Shown: positions 30,012 to 42,750 of the stretch, one piece after another
Layout: each line of letters starts with the position of its first letter
Position numbering within the stretch: position 1 is the stretch's first letter
Source of the DNA: Sthenelais limicola
Lineage: Eukaryota > Annelida > Polychaeta > Phyllodocida > Sigalionidae
Assembly: GCA_942159475.1 (NCBI GenBank)
Contig: OW804102.1
Span: 28,464,873 to 28,528,872 of the forward strand
Length of the DNA stretch: 64,000 bases
Reading direction: 5' to 3'
The notes under the pieces: generated by a model
Database searches by the model: none
The model's input: the letters and a program-made list of their open reading frames with translations, nothing else
Told to the model about the DNA's origin: nothing
Made by a program: the position numbers and the translations under genes

Positions 30012-33000
30012 GGTACGTTATTAATTCGTAGGTAGAGAAATTCCGTTAATGATTTGGTTATTCTATTCTCCTATTAGTAGAGTCAATATAGCAATTAACC
30101 TTGAACAAATTGCAACAAAGCGTTTTATGATTGTTTCTAGTAATTTCAGATGTACTGAACAACATATCAAAAGTTGGACAAAATCGGAGCATGGGAAAGT
30201 ACAAAAAAATGGAAAAAACAAAACGGCTGCCTTTACCACTTTTAGGCACCAAAACCAAAACTCCTATGAACATAGAATGTAATATCTCAGCTTCTTTTAG
30301 CACTATACCAATGTATTATAGCACTTTTTCTAGCTTTGAAGGCTAGAGGAATCCATTTCTGAAAGAATTTTTTGCTTCCAAGGTCATTTTCAAGGTCAAA
30401 ATCCAATATGGCTGCCACCGGGCAATGAGAAAGTCATATCTCAGCTCCTTTTAGCACTATACTCATGTATTATAGCACTTTTTCTAGCTTTGAAGGCTAG
30501 AGGAATCCATTTCTGAAAGAATTTTTTGATTCCAAGGTCATTTTCAAGGTCAAAATCCAATATGGCTGCCACCGGGCAATGAGAAAGTCATATCTCAGCT
30601 CCTGTTAGCACTAGATCCATGTATAATACTACTTTTTCTAGGTTTTTGTTCATGAGGATTCCATTTCTAAAGTTATTTTTGGGTTTCAAGGTAATTTTCA
30701 TGGCCCAAATCCAATATGGCCTGCAGCAGGAAACAAGAATTTCATATCTCAGCTCCTATTGGCACTAAACCCACGTGTAATTTTCTATATATACTGTATG
30801 AGGAATCTTTATGTGAAATCTATTTTTTCTGTTATAATATAAGATCAGTTTCAAGGTCAAAAGTTATTTCATGAATTAAATCCTTTTTTTCAAATGAAGA
30901 CAAATGAATCATGAATAAACAAGAAGATGGCTACAAGCAGAGAATGTCAAATATAGAATTTACAGTCTTGATCATCCTCTTTATTCACTGGTTCATTTGT
31001 CATATTTTCACAGTTCCCAACTTGACAATGCCCACATGCACTGGTGCACTCTTATCTAGCCCATGCTTTTGGCAGGTAACCCTTAATGTATGACACCCTC
31101 CAAAATAGTTGCAGTGAACCATTTGACTTAGTAATTCAGTAGCAGGGCTTTTGTCAGTCATTACTGGAATGACCTTTTTCTCTTAACCCTCCATCCTCAT
31201 TCAGATTGCTCCATTTCATCACTCCTGCCTATCCACTCCATAACCTGGTAGTATGTCCGCAGGGAGTGAAATATACAGGCTGAGGTGGTTGGTGGCAGTC
31301 TTTCAGGGGAGACAAAAGTCTTGGAATATTGTATCTGATAGATGCCAGAGAGTCATTTTGTTTTCCATTAAACAAAGCTACCATTGCCCTACAATCATTG
31401 GATGCCACATTATTCTTGCATCACTCTGGTGAACAGAATGCTTTTGAGAAGTCTCTTATTCCCTTATCTTTCTTGATAATTCTTTCGAAACCGTTTCTTT
31501 TTCCCAATCCCATATATATTCTGGATGTTGAGTCACATCCAGTAAAGGCAAGGAGAAACAACAAATCACTACAGGCTTCCCCACCAACAATCTGCTTTAG
31601 GACTTGATATTATAGGCTGATGTTCTTGCCTTGTCTGAGCAGTAATAAAGTTCAGTGCAGTTTCTTACAATTACATGGTAGAGCAAGAGTATAATGAGAT
31701 CTCTGTCTGCTCTGATGTGGGTGGTGGATTCTATCATTAGCTGGATCATTGCCTGCATGTTCTCCTCATTTGACAGAAAGATTTCCTTTTTCCCAACAGA
31801 TTTGGTTGCCCCTGTTATGTTCACCTTGTAGGCATTCCAATTTCCTACCCAATGAGGAGGTGTACAATCTTTTATGCTTGGGCCACCCCCATAACCATAA
31901 AAAAAACTACAGTGTCTCTTGCATAGTGACAGTGAATGAAGCATAGTCATCAACTATTGAACTGTCCACTCTGTCCACCCTAATCAGTGCTGAAGTGATC
32001 CCCCAGTGATTTAGCTTCAAACAAAGACATTGCATATGGACAGAGTGCATAGATCATCACTTCCTGTAGTTGGAGTTTACCTGTCTGTGACTCAACTAGA
32101 AATCTCTGGAGTAACAATGCTGGGTCAATGGTACTGTCTTCAGAAACTCTGGCTGCCCTGCTGGATGCTAGTGTCTTTAACCTGGAATTTCTCTTACAAG
32201 TGTGAATATCTATTTCACCAACTATTTCAGTCCCTATTGCAAACAGAACATCTACATTGAACTCCTCATTTGCATGAATCCCTGTGATAATATTGTGTAG
32301 TGATTTATCATCCCAAAATGGTGTGAAATAATTGAGATATACATACAAGGAAACTTAAGATAATTTGAATGTCCAGAGGCAGCAAATATTAGCAAGTAGG
32401 CTGAGATGGCACTGAGATGCAACTCCCCTGACCCCATTTGATCAGCAGCAACAATTCCACGAGCAATTCCCATCATGTACATGTAGTTCACCCACAGCTT
32501 GCTGGTTTGGGAGGTTGCAGCTAGTTCATGCAGCTAGTGCAGCTAGTTTTGAGGGTAAGAGTTTTGTCAATGCTGGGAATAAAATCTGATTTCAATGAAG
32601 ACTCTTAAGTTACTTACCCCAGTCCCTATCAGTGTGTTCAAGTTCAAGCACTTGGTCTTGAAATTCAAGATCATCTTCTATGATTCTAAAAACAATCTGA
32701 TGTGTAAGACATTGATTCACCAGCAGGTGTCCACAAAAGGCTTGTTATGCTGTCTTTCCGCTGATCATGTGTACAACAGCATTTACACCATACACTGTCT
32801 CCAAAATCTCCCTCAGTCCACTTTCCACCTTCAAAGTTCCAATGGCACCCATACATTCATTAAGGTATGGAAACTCCCAAGTAATAGCACTACATTCCTG
32901 ATAGGGCTGTTCTCTGGAACAGCATTTGCTATCTCAGAAGGCTTCCAAAATGGTGGTTGGTCAAAAGTAATAATAGCTGGCATGTTGTCCTAATGCAAGT

Positions 33001-34315
33001 TTGCTTAGATGATCTAGGGTGGACAAAATACATAACAGATTTTATCCCCTGGATTCATGTTGATTATTGGGAGAAACTACACTGAAGATTTCCCTAGATG
33101 ACTACAATCCTTATAAAGTAAATGCATCATGTCTTGCCAACTTGGTGTACTCAGTGAAAAAACATTTCCTAGAACACATCAATTCACAAATTATATGATC
33201 ACACACATTTTAGGTGTCCCCTCTTCATTTAAATTAGAGAGTTAAAACCATAACTTTGGATAGTGAAAATAACCTTTAAACAGGGAACTAACTTCAGAAA
33301 TCAATTCCTTCCACCTGAAAACCTAGAAAAGGTATTATTAGTCATACATTTGGTGCTTATGGGACCTGAGATGTTATAAGGTATTCTGTATTCCCGGAGG
33401 CAGCCATATTAGATTTTGACTTTGAAAATAATTTTGAAGCAATAAAAGGAGTTCAGAAATGGAATCCATAAATATCAAAACCTACAAAAAGTGGTACTAT
33501 ACATGGATGTAGTGCTAACAGGAGCTGAGATATGACATTCCCATTTCAGTGGCAGCCATATTGGATTTTGACCTATGAAATGACCTAGAAACTTAAAGAA
33601 TATTGTGGAAATGGATTCCTTGGGCCTCAAAACCTAGGAAACATGATATCATACTTGGTTATAGTGCTAGCAGGAGCTGATATATGTCATTCTAGCTTGA
33701 TTTTACCCTGAGTTATTGCATCTAAAATTATGAGTGGCAGCCATATTGGATTTGGGCCATGAAAATTACCTTGAAACCCAAAAATAACTTCAGAAATAGA
33801 ATCCTCATGAACAAAAACCTAGAAAAAGTAGTATTATACATGGATCTAGTGCTAAAAGGAGCTGAGATATGACTTTCTCATTGCCTGGTGGCAGCCATAT
33901 TGGATTTTGACCTTGAAAATGACCTTGGAAGCAAAAAATTCTTTCAGAAATGGATTCCTCTAGCCTTCAAAGCTAGAAAAAGTGCTATAACACATGGGTA
34001 TAGTGCTAAAAGGAGCTGAGATATAACATTATATGTTCATAGGAGTTTTGGTTTTGGTGCCTAAAAGTAGTAGAGGCAGCCATTTTGTTTTTTGCGTTTT
34101 TTAGTACTTTCCCATGCTCCGATTTTGTCCAACTTTTGATATGTTGTTCAGTACATCTGAAATTACTAGAAACAATCATAAAACGCTTTGTTGCAATTTG
34201 TTCAAGGTAGGGCTATTTTTGAGCTTATATTGACTCTACTATATAGGAATAAGCCCACAATTTTGACCAAATTCCTTGACCCTCTCATCACTGGGGAAAC
34301 TATGCGATAACGTAC
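30012..34315. mobile_element. 4.3-kb DNA transposon with ~0.8-1-kb TIRs made of 154-bp subrepeats
   Basis: The left (about 30012-30785) and right (about 33340-34315) ends are inverted copies. TTGCAACAAAGCGTTTTATG (left) is answered by CATAAAACGCTTTGTTGCAA (right), and GTACGTTAT/ATAACGTAC mark the outer limits. In the left TIR, TATCTCAGC recurs at 30283, 30437, 30591 and 30745, an exact 154-bp period; the right TIR has about five units. Each unit carries CAAGGTCA and AATATGGCTGCC. The centre holds a decayed minus-strand ORF. Boundaries and target duplication are not certain. Confidence 0.75.
31340..32350 (-). pseudogene. Decayed transposon ORF, family with FxGYxxxPSxKDxTH-type motif
   Basis: Minus-strand fragments in order: LLLQRFLVESQTGKLQLQEV and LCPYAMSLFEAKS, then FYGYGGGPSIKDCT, KKEIFLSNEENMQ, RADRDLIILLLYH, then YGIGKKKRF and FHSLRTYYQVMEWIG. 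This series (ELC.YP.SLFD, GY..PS.KD.TH, KKEFLSN, D.D.L.LL.YH, GIGK, FHSYRTYHQVQEW) is, from memory, that of a widespread repetitive animal protein tied to DNA transposons. Stops and frameshifts break it. The function of the intact protein is not assigned here. Confidence 0.6.
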
Positions 34316-34356
34316 AAGAAAGAACTATGCAAGAATTTCGTAAAAATAATTAGTAT

Positions 34357-34595
34357 ATGGGTCAGATTTTCAGAAAATGTACAATTCAACTTCTCCAATC
34401 TTTTAAAATAAGCCAAATTTCAGACGAAATTAAAGTTCAAAATACAGTTCAACCTAACCAGACTGATTGCTAGAATCAATTCAATGCCGAATATACTCGA
34501 ATTTACCTAGTATTGACCAAATTGCAGCCTAATTTAGCAGAATTTACTAAATGTGTACAGTTGCCAATTGTACATTTTTTGGAAATCTGACCCAT
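34357..34595 (-). mobile_element. M1 MITE copy 12
   Basis: ATGGGTCAGATTTTCAGAAA and TTTTTGGAAATCTGACCCAT. The interior is inverted relative to copy 7. It lies directly beside the right end of the 4.3-kb transposon. Confidence 0.8.
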
Positions 34596-34701
34596 ATGAT
34601 CCCGTCGTGTCTGTGTATAAATATAGGCGTAGTTAAGCAACATTAAAATACTACGTTATAATGTTAGATTCACACTATCCAGAAGAGGCATATGTGAACA
34701 A

Positions 34702-34942
34702 ATGGGTCAGATTCTCACAAAATGCACAACCTACAGTTCTACACATCTCTCAAATTCTACTAAATTAGAGTGAAAAATGATAAATATAATATATATATCT
34801 GAGTGTATTCTGTATCGTATTCATTCAATAAATCTGTCTGGTTATGTTGAACTGAACTTTTAACCTGATTTTTGTCTTAAATTAGGGTTATTTAAGGAGA
34901 TTGGTGAAGACCAATTGTAATTTTCCTTTCAATCTGACCCAA
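34702..34942 (+). mobile_element. M1 MITE copy 13
   Basis: It runs from ATGGGTCAGATTCTCACAAA to CCTTTCAATCTGACCCAAA. It is the most diverged full-length copy. Confidence 0.72.
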
Positions 34943-35369
34943 ATACGGCCATTTAAAGCAGTATTACAACAGGGGAGGCATGTGTTTGGGCATAAGGGAC
35001 GGGCAGAGAAGACGGAAGAAGCAACAACCTCGCTCAAATTGAACAGAGCTGAGACAATGCCTCGAGGAATTATGCAAATTATGCAAATAGCCTGGAGCCA
35101 GATACAAAGGAAGGAAGGGATTAGCTCGGGTGAATCTCCTATCCTGGCTGTCCCATCATTGATTTAAATTCACTGGCAGGCCCTGGAGATAATGGATTTT
35201 TGTTTATCCTAGCACAGGTGAAATGGGCAGACAAATGATAAAACAAGACACCAATTAGAAATCTACATAAATGCATTGCATTTTTCGTTGTGGTTGGTAT
35301 AAAGGACAAACCCTCAACTTCCTCGCTTTCTTTTCTCGTTGCCATCTTTTTGTCAGAAATAATTTGATA

Positions 35370-35935
35370 AAGGTTTTAGATTCACCCGCCCTGCTATGAT
35401 TCGAGTGTGTATGATGGGAGAATGGGATTAAATATGACTAAAAATGTGTTAATTTCAGATTTGATTAATGTTCTTCTGCTTTAGGATGTGTTTGCACGCT
35501 GTCTTTTGATGTAGTCCCTGGCGTGTATAATTGGAACTAACGGAACAGTATCAGTGAAGCCTTCTATCACTTGTTGAATGCAACATATTCCTTGCATTTT
35601 ATACAAACTAAAGAATATTTGTGTGTGTTGAAATACATATAGAGATATTTCCAAAAGCCGATTCCCAATAAGAATAAGCTACATCCCTATATGATGTCAG
35701 GGGACTAAATAAAAGCACGATACTCTTTGAAATACTATCCATTATTTCGGTTTCATTTCCAAAAAGATTATATTCATCTGGGCAAGACCTAAGAGAATTT
35801 CTTTCGGCGATTACACTTCAAATTCTTGTATAAACATATAACAGCAGCAGGATATTGATGAATTCAATCCTATTAGTAATAATTTGAGTACATTTGATAG
35901 ATTTGTTTTGATGTAATCTCTCAGAATGAAGCGAT
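35370..35935. repeat. Dispersed repeat paired with 43430-43635
   Basis: The best conserved part is TTCAAATT.TTG.ATAAACATA.AACAGCAG, then ATATTGATG and AATCCTAT, with AGATTTGTTTTG further on. Upstream CACCCGCC is also shared. It is unclassified. Confidence 0.5.
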
Positions 35936-36118
35936 AGTTACAAAATTGCATGTCCTCTTTTCTCGAATAACTAAACTAAAGCCATCCTATCCAGCTGATG
36001 CAAAATGTAAAACTGCCATGCAGAATATTAAGAATCATTAGTAGTCAATCATGACTGTTCAAGCTAATTAGACAGCCAGCTTTATCATCTCATGGGAGCC
36101 GTATCCTGGCCTGTCTAT

Positions 36119-36358
36119 ATGGGTTAGATCATAAGAATATGTACAATTCGCCTTCACCAATACTCTCAAATAATCCAAATTTAAGACAGAATTGGGGTTC
36201 AAAAATTACAGTTCAACATAAACTAACAGATTGTTTGAATCAAGGCAATATCAAATATAATCAGATATATCTAGTATTGACATTTTTCAGTCGAATTTAG
36301 CAGAATTTACTAAAAGCGGAGATCTGCCAATTGTACATATTCTGAAGATCTGACCCAT
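36119..36358 (-). mobile_element. M1 MITE copy 14
   Basis: It runs from ATGGGTTAGATCATAAGAAT to TCTGAAGATCTGACCCAT, with CAATTCGCCTTCACCAATAC in the left part. Confidence 0.8.
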
Positions 36359-36359
36359 G

Positions 36360-38580
36360 TATAAACGAAACCTCAAGACTATGAATATTGATGAAGCCAC
36401 TGTTATTACTTTGCAAGGGAAGAGGTTGGCTGGTTTGCCTTGGTTAATCTTTCAAAATGGCTTCTACTGAACCGCAGTTAGATCAGTTATAGGCCTCGCT
36501 AATGTTTCAAATATATATATGGGCTAGTTTACCAAAAGGTGTATAATTAACTTTTATCAAGCTGGAATAAAGCTGAAGCAAATTGATGAAATCTAACATT
36601 CAGCTAATTAATTATGTAAAATGGTGGCTTCCATTGTGCAGAGTTATTACTTAACATTTGACAAATATTGCTAATGCTTCAAATATTGCTTCGTTATTTC
36701 ACTGAAATAATGCAATTTTCACCATAAAAGATATTACTGCATACATTTTACCACCAGTGCGTTTTCCCCATACCTTCTCGCTACACATATCTTTCTTTTG
36801 ACTAAATTTGAGGGAATGATAACAAATAGAATCGAGATTTTTAAAAGTTTGTTTAACAACACTATTTAAAGAAGGCATTATGGTGGTTTTACAAAACTAA
36901 TCTACAAGTTACCTGCATTATTGTGAAAGGTTCTATAGATCATCTTACTGTGCATATATTAAGGCCCTGTCTACCATATTTACGAGGCCAACGTAATTAG
37001 AAATTGGGTTCCCAGTGAGGGAGATCAGGTTCTACCAACAAAAGTAATTATTCAAAATCAGGAACGTTATAACTCCTTTCTGAGGTCATCCTGAGCCTGG
37101 CAAAGACTCCAGGCATTTCTGATGAAATTTTAACTTGAGAATAAAAGAAAGAAAGAAAATGTTAATCAGCTTTTAATAAGGATTTAGGTAATACTTTATG
37201 ACCTACCTCAGATTAATTTGCACCATCTAGATACTGTATTTTTTTTAATACTTTTATTTTTATTGGCCACAAACATTTAACAGGATAAATTCATGTAATC
37301 AATGGTGAAGAGGAAAACTCATAACTGTCCACGCAGAGATTGCCTGAGCAGTTTCATTTCAATATTCCCATATTCTATTGGAACTACGAACCTGGAAGCA
37401 CAACATGAAGAATGAAATGGTGAAATACTTTATTTGTACCACTTGTATTATTGCGAATTCTCAGTAGATATCACCAACACTCCATCCTATGTTAACTGAT
37501 GGCAGGTGGACACTAGTTGCTATGACTCCTACACTCTTACTTACCTTTATTCATATATTATCGCTAGTATGACTTGATCATAATCTCTGGAGTTGTTATT
37601 GATTGTCTCTCTCTACATTCCAACAAATGAACTCTGTTATACAGCCATAGCTATATAGTTATACCTAGTGTATATATCTCTCTGTACAAAAAAAACAAAA
37701 AAACACTTGGGGCAGGCGAAAAAAACCCGAATAGAGAACCTGAACACAAAGCATGGAATCGAGCCATCGGTGAACATATTTTGTCGTAGGCGTTGCCACA
37801 ACCATCCATGCCACGCCCTCTCCTCCTATGACGTCACTCTCTCATTATTCTCTCCACCAATGAGATTTCCCTTAGTAAACAACCTCCACATGTTCCATTT
37901 CATTAACCACCACTTGCTTTCCAGCCTTCAACAAGACGGTTGTGTCTACTTGTTCAACAAAAGGAAATTTTTAATTGTATATATTTACGGTGAATAAACC
38001 TTCTGTTATCGTGGTTTAGGCCAACTTCATCTTGATCTCAGTTATTCAATTCCCAACACAACGACAACATATATAAATAACTTTTTTTAAAAAGAGAAAA
38101 GGAAAAGGAGCGTTATGTGCAATGCAGTTAATAGTAGTAGTTTGACTACAACAAATCTGCTCTATTTGTTCCAAAAACTGTAATTGATGGTTATGATGGT
38201 CTTGTTTTTGCAGGTGAGTAACCAGATCTTGTCATCTTGGCTTTGTTATATGATGAATGAGGATTGAAGGTGGCGCCACCTGCTCTACCCAGAGTACTTG
38301 AAAGGTAAGCTCATACGTCATGAGGTATTTTGATGTTTGTAAAATGTATTGGCTCTCATTTAGAATTTAGTAATCTTGCCATAAGTGTGTGTCATTTAGT
38401 ATAGACAACTTATGAATGTGGCCTTGTAAGATATTGTGTTTTTTTCATGTGATTGATTCAATGTAACTATTAAATGTAATTGGTCTTTAATTGAATTGAT
38501 AAAACAAGAAGGAATACGTATACCATCCTTCGCTCTATAGCACACTACGCTTGCTAACAACGGTCTGTAGGTGCTCAAGC
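36360..38580. other. No recognised gene
   Basis: This is AT-rich sequence without coding signal. A promoter-like cluster lies at 37.8 kb (TGACGTCA at 37829, CCAAT at 37858). An AAAGAAAGAAAG run lies near 37145. Confidence 0.5.
37829..37862. promoter_or_regulatory. CRE (TGACGTCA) plus CCAAT box
   Basis: A perfect palindromic CRE is followed 21 bases later by CCACCAATGAGA, in a locally GC-richer stretch (37780-37870). No adjoining exon is recognised, so a promoter is only possible. Confidence 0.25.
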
Positions 38581-38584
38581 TCAC

Positions 38585-38720
38585 TATAGGGGACTTATTG
38601 CTGCGCATGTCTGGTACAGTGCATCATGGGATGGCTTTTGATGAAATCTGACATACGAATATTTGGAAACATTTTTATAAAAAAGTGCAAGAATGTTTTC
38701 ACGAATATCACATTATATCA
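38585..38720 (+). mobile_element. M2 MITE copy c, right part lost
   Basis: TATAGGGGACTTATTGCTGC, then GCATGTCTGGTACAGTGCAT, up to CACGAATATCACA. Homology stops there. Confidence 0.7.
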
Positions 38721-38901
38721 ATAAATTAAATTTCATTCAGGATTCATTAGTACGTTTTATAATTCTAGCTTTTATTTGAGGTTACATTGTATATGTATAG
38801 CTAGTAAAATCGAACGTGTGTCACAGAGACCAGTCACATGGGCCACAAATATAAATGGGACACACATTTGAATAGATATAGAAATAGATTTGAATAGATA
38901 T

Positions 38902-39251
38902 AATAGGGGATTTGCATGCGACACTGCGCATATTTGTTACAGTGCATCCTGGGATTGATTCTGATGAAATCTGACATACAAATATTTGGCAATATTTTTA
39001 TCGAAAATTGCAAGAATGTTTTCACTGTTATCACAGCTTGTATAAATGATCTATGTTAACTAAATGCATGATGGGAAAGACGGGGACCTGTGTTATGGGA
39101 ACATGTACAACACATAGATATTGACATCAGAGCATTGATAAATAGTCCATGCTGAACATGGCATGATTTCTATAGATTATATACTGTACCATTAGTCCCA
39201 TAATGCCATGTGAATTAGGATTCAAAATGGCGGCTATGCAACTCCCCTATT
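38902..39251 (+). mobile_element. M2 MITE copy d
   Basis: Full-length: AATAGGGGATTTGCATGCGA to CAAAATGGCGGCTATGCAAC and TCCCCTATT. It lies about 320 bp from truncated copy c, in the same orientation. Confidence 0.82.
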
Positions 39252-39360
39252 GTTCGCTGTGGCGATATATTTGTGACTGAGGGTTTTATGTGTCCCCTCT
39301 TCTACAGGATGAGACAGACAACTATTGTTTATGTTGCTTGTTTATTCCCTTCACTTGTCT

Positions 39361-39597
39361 GAGGGTCAGATTGTCAGAAAGTGTACAATCGGTAACTCTA
39401 CACACCTAGTTAGTTTAGCTAAATTAAGCTCAAAAATGATAAATACTAGTTATATGTAAGTAAATTTGATATCGCCTTGATTCAAACAATGTGTTTGGTT
39501 ATGTTTCACTGAATTTTGAACATCATTTTCGTCTTAAATTTGGGTTATTTGAGAGGATTGGTGAAGGCCAACTCTACATTTTTGGCGATTTCACCCA
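39361..39597 (+). mobile_element. M1 MITE copy 15
   Basis: GAGGGTCAGATTGTCAGAAA to TTTTTGGCGATTTCACCC. Its interior (CAAACAATGTGTTTGGTTAT, TTTCACTGAATTTTGA) is closest to copy 3, which suggests a subfamily. Confidence 0.75.
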
Positions 39598-40170
39598 GAA
39601 GGTCATAGTCTACAAATGTGTAAAAAAACAATTGTTAGTTCACATTTAACGCCTGTACCTTGTTTTTCTTCTCGGGAGCTAGTTGCGCTTGTGTATAAAC
39701 AAAGGTGTCTTCATTATTCACATCTCTCTAACCTTTATCCCCACGCATCTATCTCGCACCTCTATCCGACGATGCCCTTTTACTTGTATTAGCACCCAAA
39801 AACCAAGTCCCGTGAGAGCACACCCGGCCCGAGACTTCATTTGTCAGTGGGCGTGTCAGTTGTCAGGCGGTCAGACCGTATGGCCCTTTGCTCAGCTTCT
39901 TAAATGACCCTTTTCACAATCTAAAGGTGGGTATTACCCCTTAGAGACCCTCATAAGGGCCATAGTAGGACCCGAGAAGCCCTCGGAAGGGCAATTGGCA
40001 CTGGGCCAAAGTATCTGTTACAAAATTATGTTGCTGGTCCCACTTGGACGTAACTTTATGATGATCCATGATCTACTTAGGAAAGGGACAGAATGGAAAT
40101 GTTAACCTATCAAACAACATGATTTATTGCTACCATTATTATTGTCATAAGGAGAATAATTCGCACGCAT

Positions 40171-40518
40171 AATAGGGGATTTGTATAGCCGCCATTTTGA
40201 ATCTTGATTCACAGGGAATTATGGGACTAATGGTACAGTTTAAAATCTATTGAAATCATGCCATATTTAGCATGGAATATGTATCAATGCTCTATTGTCA
40301 ATATCCATGTGTTATACATGTTTCCATAACAAAAGTCCCCATCCTTCCCATCATGCATTTGGTTTTCATAGATGATTTATACAAACTATGATATTGGTAA
40401 AAACGTTCTTGCAGTTTTCGATACAAATTGTCAAACATTTGTATGTCAGATTTCAACAGAATCTATCCCAGCATACACTGCAACAGACATGCGCAGTGGC
40501 ACATGCAAATCCCCTATT
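40171..40518 (-). mobile_element. M2 MITE copy e
   Basis: Full-length and inverted: AATAGGGGATTTGTATAGCC, then GCCATTTTGAATCTTG, to GACATGCGCAGTGGCACATG and CCCCTATT. Confidence 0.82.
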
Positions 40519-40885
40519 AATGTCTTGTCTTGTACCATACACTCTATCATAGCACTCTCTTGTAGGATCCATTGATCAACTGTCATGTGAATCAGATTCT
40601 ATACAATTATTTAGTACACATTACCTTGTTACAAATACAATATCGTAGCAAACACAACGGTAATTCGCTCATCTATATCTTATCTTAAATGTTAAACATT
40701 TCATTTGTTGCTTCTTTTTTCTATTTTTGAAATGAGTTTTCTAGCAGTTGGTGTCATAGTCAACGCAGATGTGTGGGACAAGAGTCTGCTATTAAATATC
40801 AAATAATTTATTATTTTTGAAATGTATATATAATAGACATTCGTGTGCATACTGCGGTTATGTATACATAGTGATTAGGGATATT

Positions 40886-41068
40886 TAGCAACCACAACGC
40901 ACCAACACAACACTATTAGTACAGTATAACCATGGTTGGGATACCTCGATAGGCGCTAGGCCGAGGGCATCTGCATCGTTACAGGCCTCTCGAGATATCC
41001 CCACAACCGTAATTATGTACTAATAGTTAGTGGATGCGTTAGTGTTGTGTTGGTGCGTTGTGGATGCT
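40886..41068. mobile_element. ~185-bp foldback element
   Basis: AGCAACCACAACGCACCAAC followed by ACAACACTATTAGTACA is mirrored by TGTACTAATAG, then GTGTTGTGTTGGTGCGTTGT. The central loop has GCGCTAGGCC and AGGCCTCTCGAG. Confidence 0.7.
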
Positions 41069-41384
41069 GAATCTTCCTATTATTGCACTTACAACCACCC
41101 AATAATACAACCCAAGTGTAGGCGTACTATAACCAAATTGACTACGCTGGATGCATGTCCCACGGTTATTGGTATAAATCTAGGTTCAGCTGTCTCAACC
41201 GAACCCTAAATTGCGCCCTAATCTTGGCCCCGTACCCTGAGTAGTGGGATTATCTTCCTATAGTCTCTGCTGCATTGGTTGATCCAGATATTGAGGGGGG
41301 CCAGTGTGGTGGTGGAAGTGGTCGTAGGGGAGGGGTAATTGGTCGTAGGGGAGGAGTAATTGTATATAAAAATGGAAATAAAAT

Positions 41385-41480
41385 GTACTACATGCATACA
41401 TACATATACATGCATATGCATACATGTATGTATACATACATATAATATATGCATACAGGCCTACATACATGTATACACTA
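41385..41480. repeat. (CATA)n/(ATGTATA)n microsatellite
   Basis: ACATACATGCATATGCATAC-like units. Overlapping open frames on both strands are compositional. Confidence 0.7.
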
Positions 41481-41614
41481 TGTCATTTACTCAGGGCACG
41501 AGCGAGCCTATTCCCATCCCCCCTTCACCCAGTGGAGTGCTCCATTCTTATCTTGACCTGCTCCCTACACCTTGAGCCGCTCCACCATTACCGCCTATTG
41601 ATGCCCATTGCCAG

Positions 41615-41729
41615 GACAAATGTGACAGTAATTGACAGGAGCAGGGCCGGCAGGTTGACATGCATCCTATACTGCATGAACCGGGATCTGCCTATTGTTG
41701 GGGATGTGTACCATGGCGTGAGGAGGACG
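41615..41729 (+). CDS. Candidate orphan exon (39 codons), unknown gene
   Basis: After CCCATTGCCAG, the frame TNVTVIDRSRAGRLTCILYC, then MNRDLPIVGDVYHGVRRT, stays open to donor GTGAGG. Local GC and codon use are unlike the surrounding AT-rich DNA, and LPIVGDVYHG has the look of real protein. The family is not recognised. The acceptor's pyrimidine tract is weak, and no partner exon was found within several kb. Confidence 0.35.
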
Positions 41730-41790
41730 GTGAGGGAGGGGGGCAAGGAGGGAGAGAGGGGGGGAGGGAGTGAGTGAGTGAGATTGGTTG

Positions 41791-42368
41791 CTTAAAGATA
41801 AATACCAGTGTTGTCAGCACTGCAGCAGGCGGGAATTCAAGGAACTAATGCATGAAACAATAGAAGTCAATATATTTTGTTCAAACTTTGTATTGAGAAA
41901 GAACATGGTTGGGGGAATACAAAATGCCAAAAATACTGGATGTTGTCATATTATTTTGTGTTTTAAGGATGAATGAAGTTTACTTCCCTTCACTATTGAT
42001 TTCAATGGGGGAAGCTCATTGTGATACAAGTTTAGCTGAATAACTTTTTTTTTAGTTCAATGACCCCTTATTTTTTTTAATTTGGAGGGTAGAATAACAT
42101 GTCAGCAATGTATATGCAGATTTTAAGGAAAATCGTATGATTCAATCATATGCTATTGGGGAAAATGCAGAAAATACCCGTTTTCCCATAGACTTCTATA
42201 GTGAACAGTAATAAATTTCAGTGGTCCCTGAAAAAAAAACTAATCCAATGACATATGGTTTTTTTGGGCTTTTTGGGTTCCCCCAACCATGCTCTATCTA
42301 AATCCAAAGTTTAAAGAAAATTCCATGATTCATTCATTTTTCAAGTAAACACTGGTATTTACCTTTAA
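41791..42368. mobile_element. ~580-bp foldback element
   Basis: The outer ends TTAAAGATAAATACCAGTGT and ACACTGGTATTTACCTTTAA are inverted. The inner arms ACATGGTTGGGGGAA and TTCCCCCAACCATG pair as well. The short frame over 41788-41976 is inside it and not taken as a gene. Confidence 0.68.
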
Positions 42369-42530
42369 CGCCCTTATCAACACATAGACTGGACAACAGA
42401 TGAAAAATTCTCCATCCAACGGGCACCCACTACTTTTTTATTCGGATTTATTGTTATGATATGCTTTAATATGCTATGACATATCCTCATAACAATGAGA
42501 ATACCACAAATGGTTTCCCATCTGCATTAC

Positions 42531-42750
42531 CATCATTTTGAGGTATCACATGACCATATATGTGTTTTTTATAATTTTTCTCAGAAATGAGTGAAAAACA
42601 TGTGTGGATATTTGGTTGTCATGGTAACCATATTCTTGTGACATCCAGGTAAGTGTGTGAAATGGATTGTCCTATCAATTTCCATCATTTTGAGGTAACA
42701 CACGACTATATAAGTGTCTTTTATGATTTTTCTAAAAAATGAATAGCAGC
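42531..42750. repeat. Two diverged tandem units, ~152-bp period
   Basis: CATCATTTTGAGGTATCACA at 42531 and CATCATTTTGAGGTAACACA at 42683. Each is followed by GACYATATAWGTG and a TTTATRATTTTTCT block. Confidence 0.6.

Noticed and set aside
32595..32993. 132-codon plus-strand frame inside the 4.3-kb transposon
   Set aside because: It is antisense to the decayed transposon ORF and has no motif of its own.
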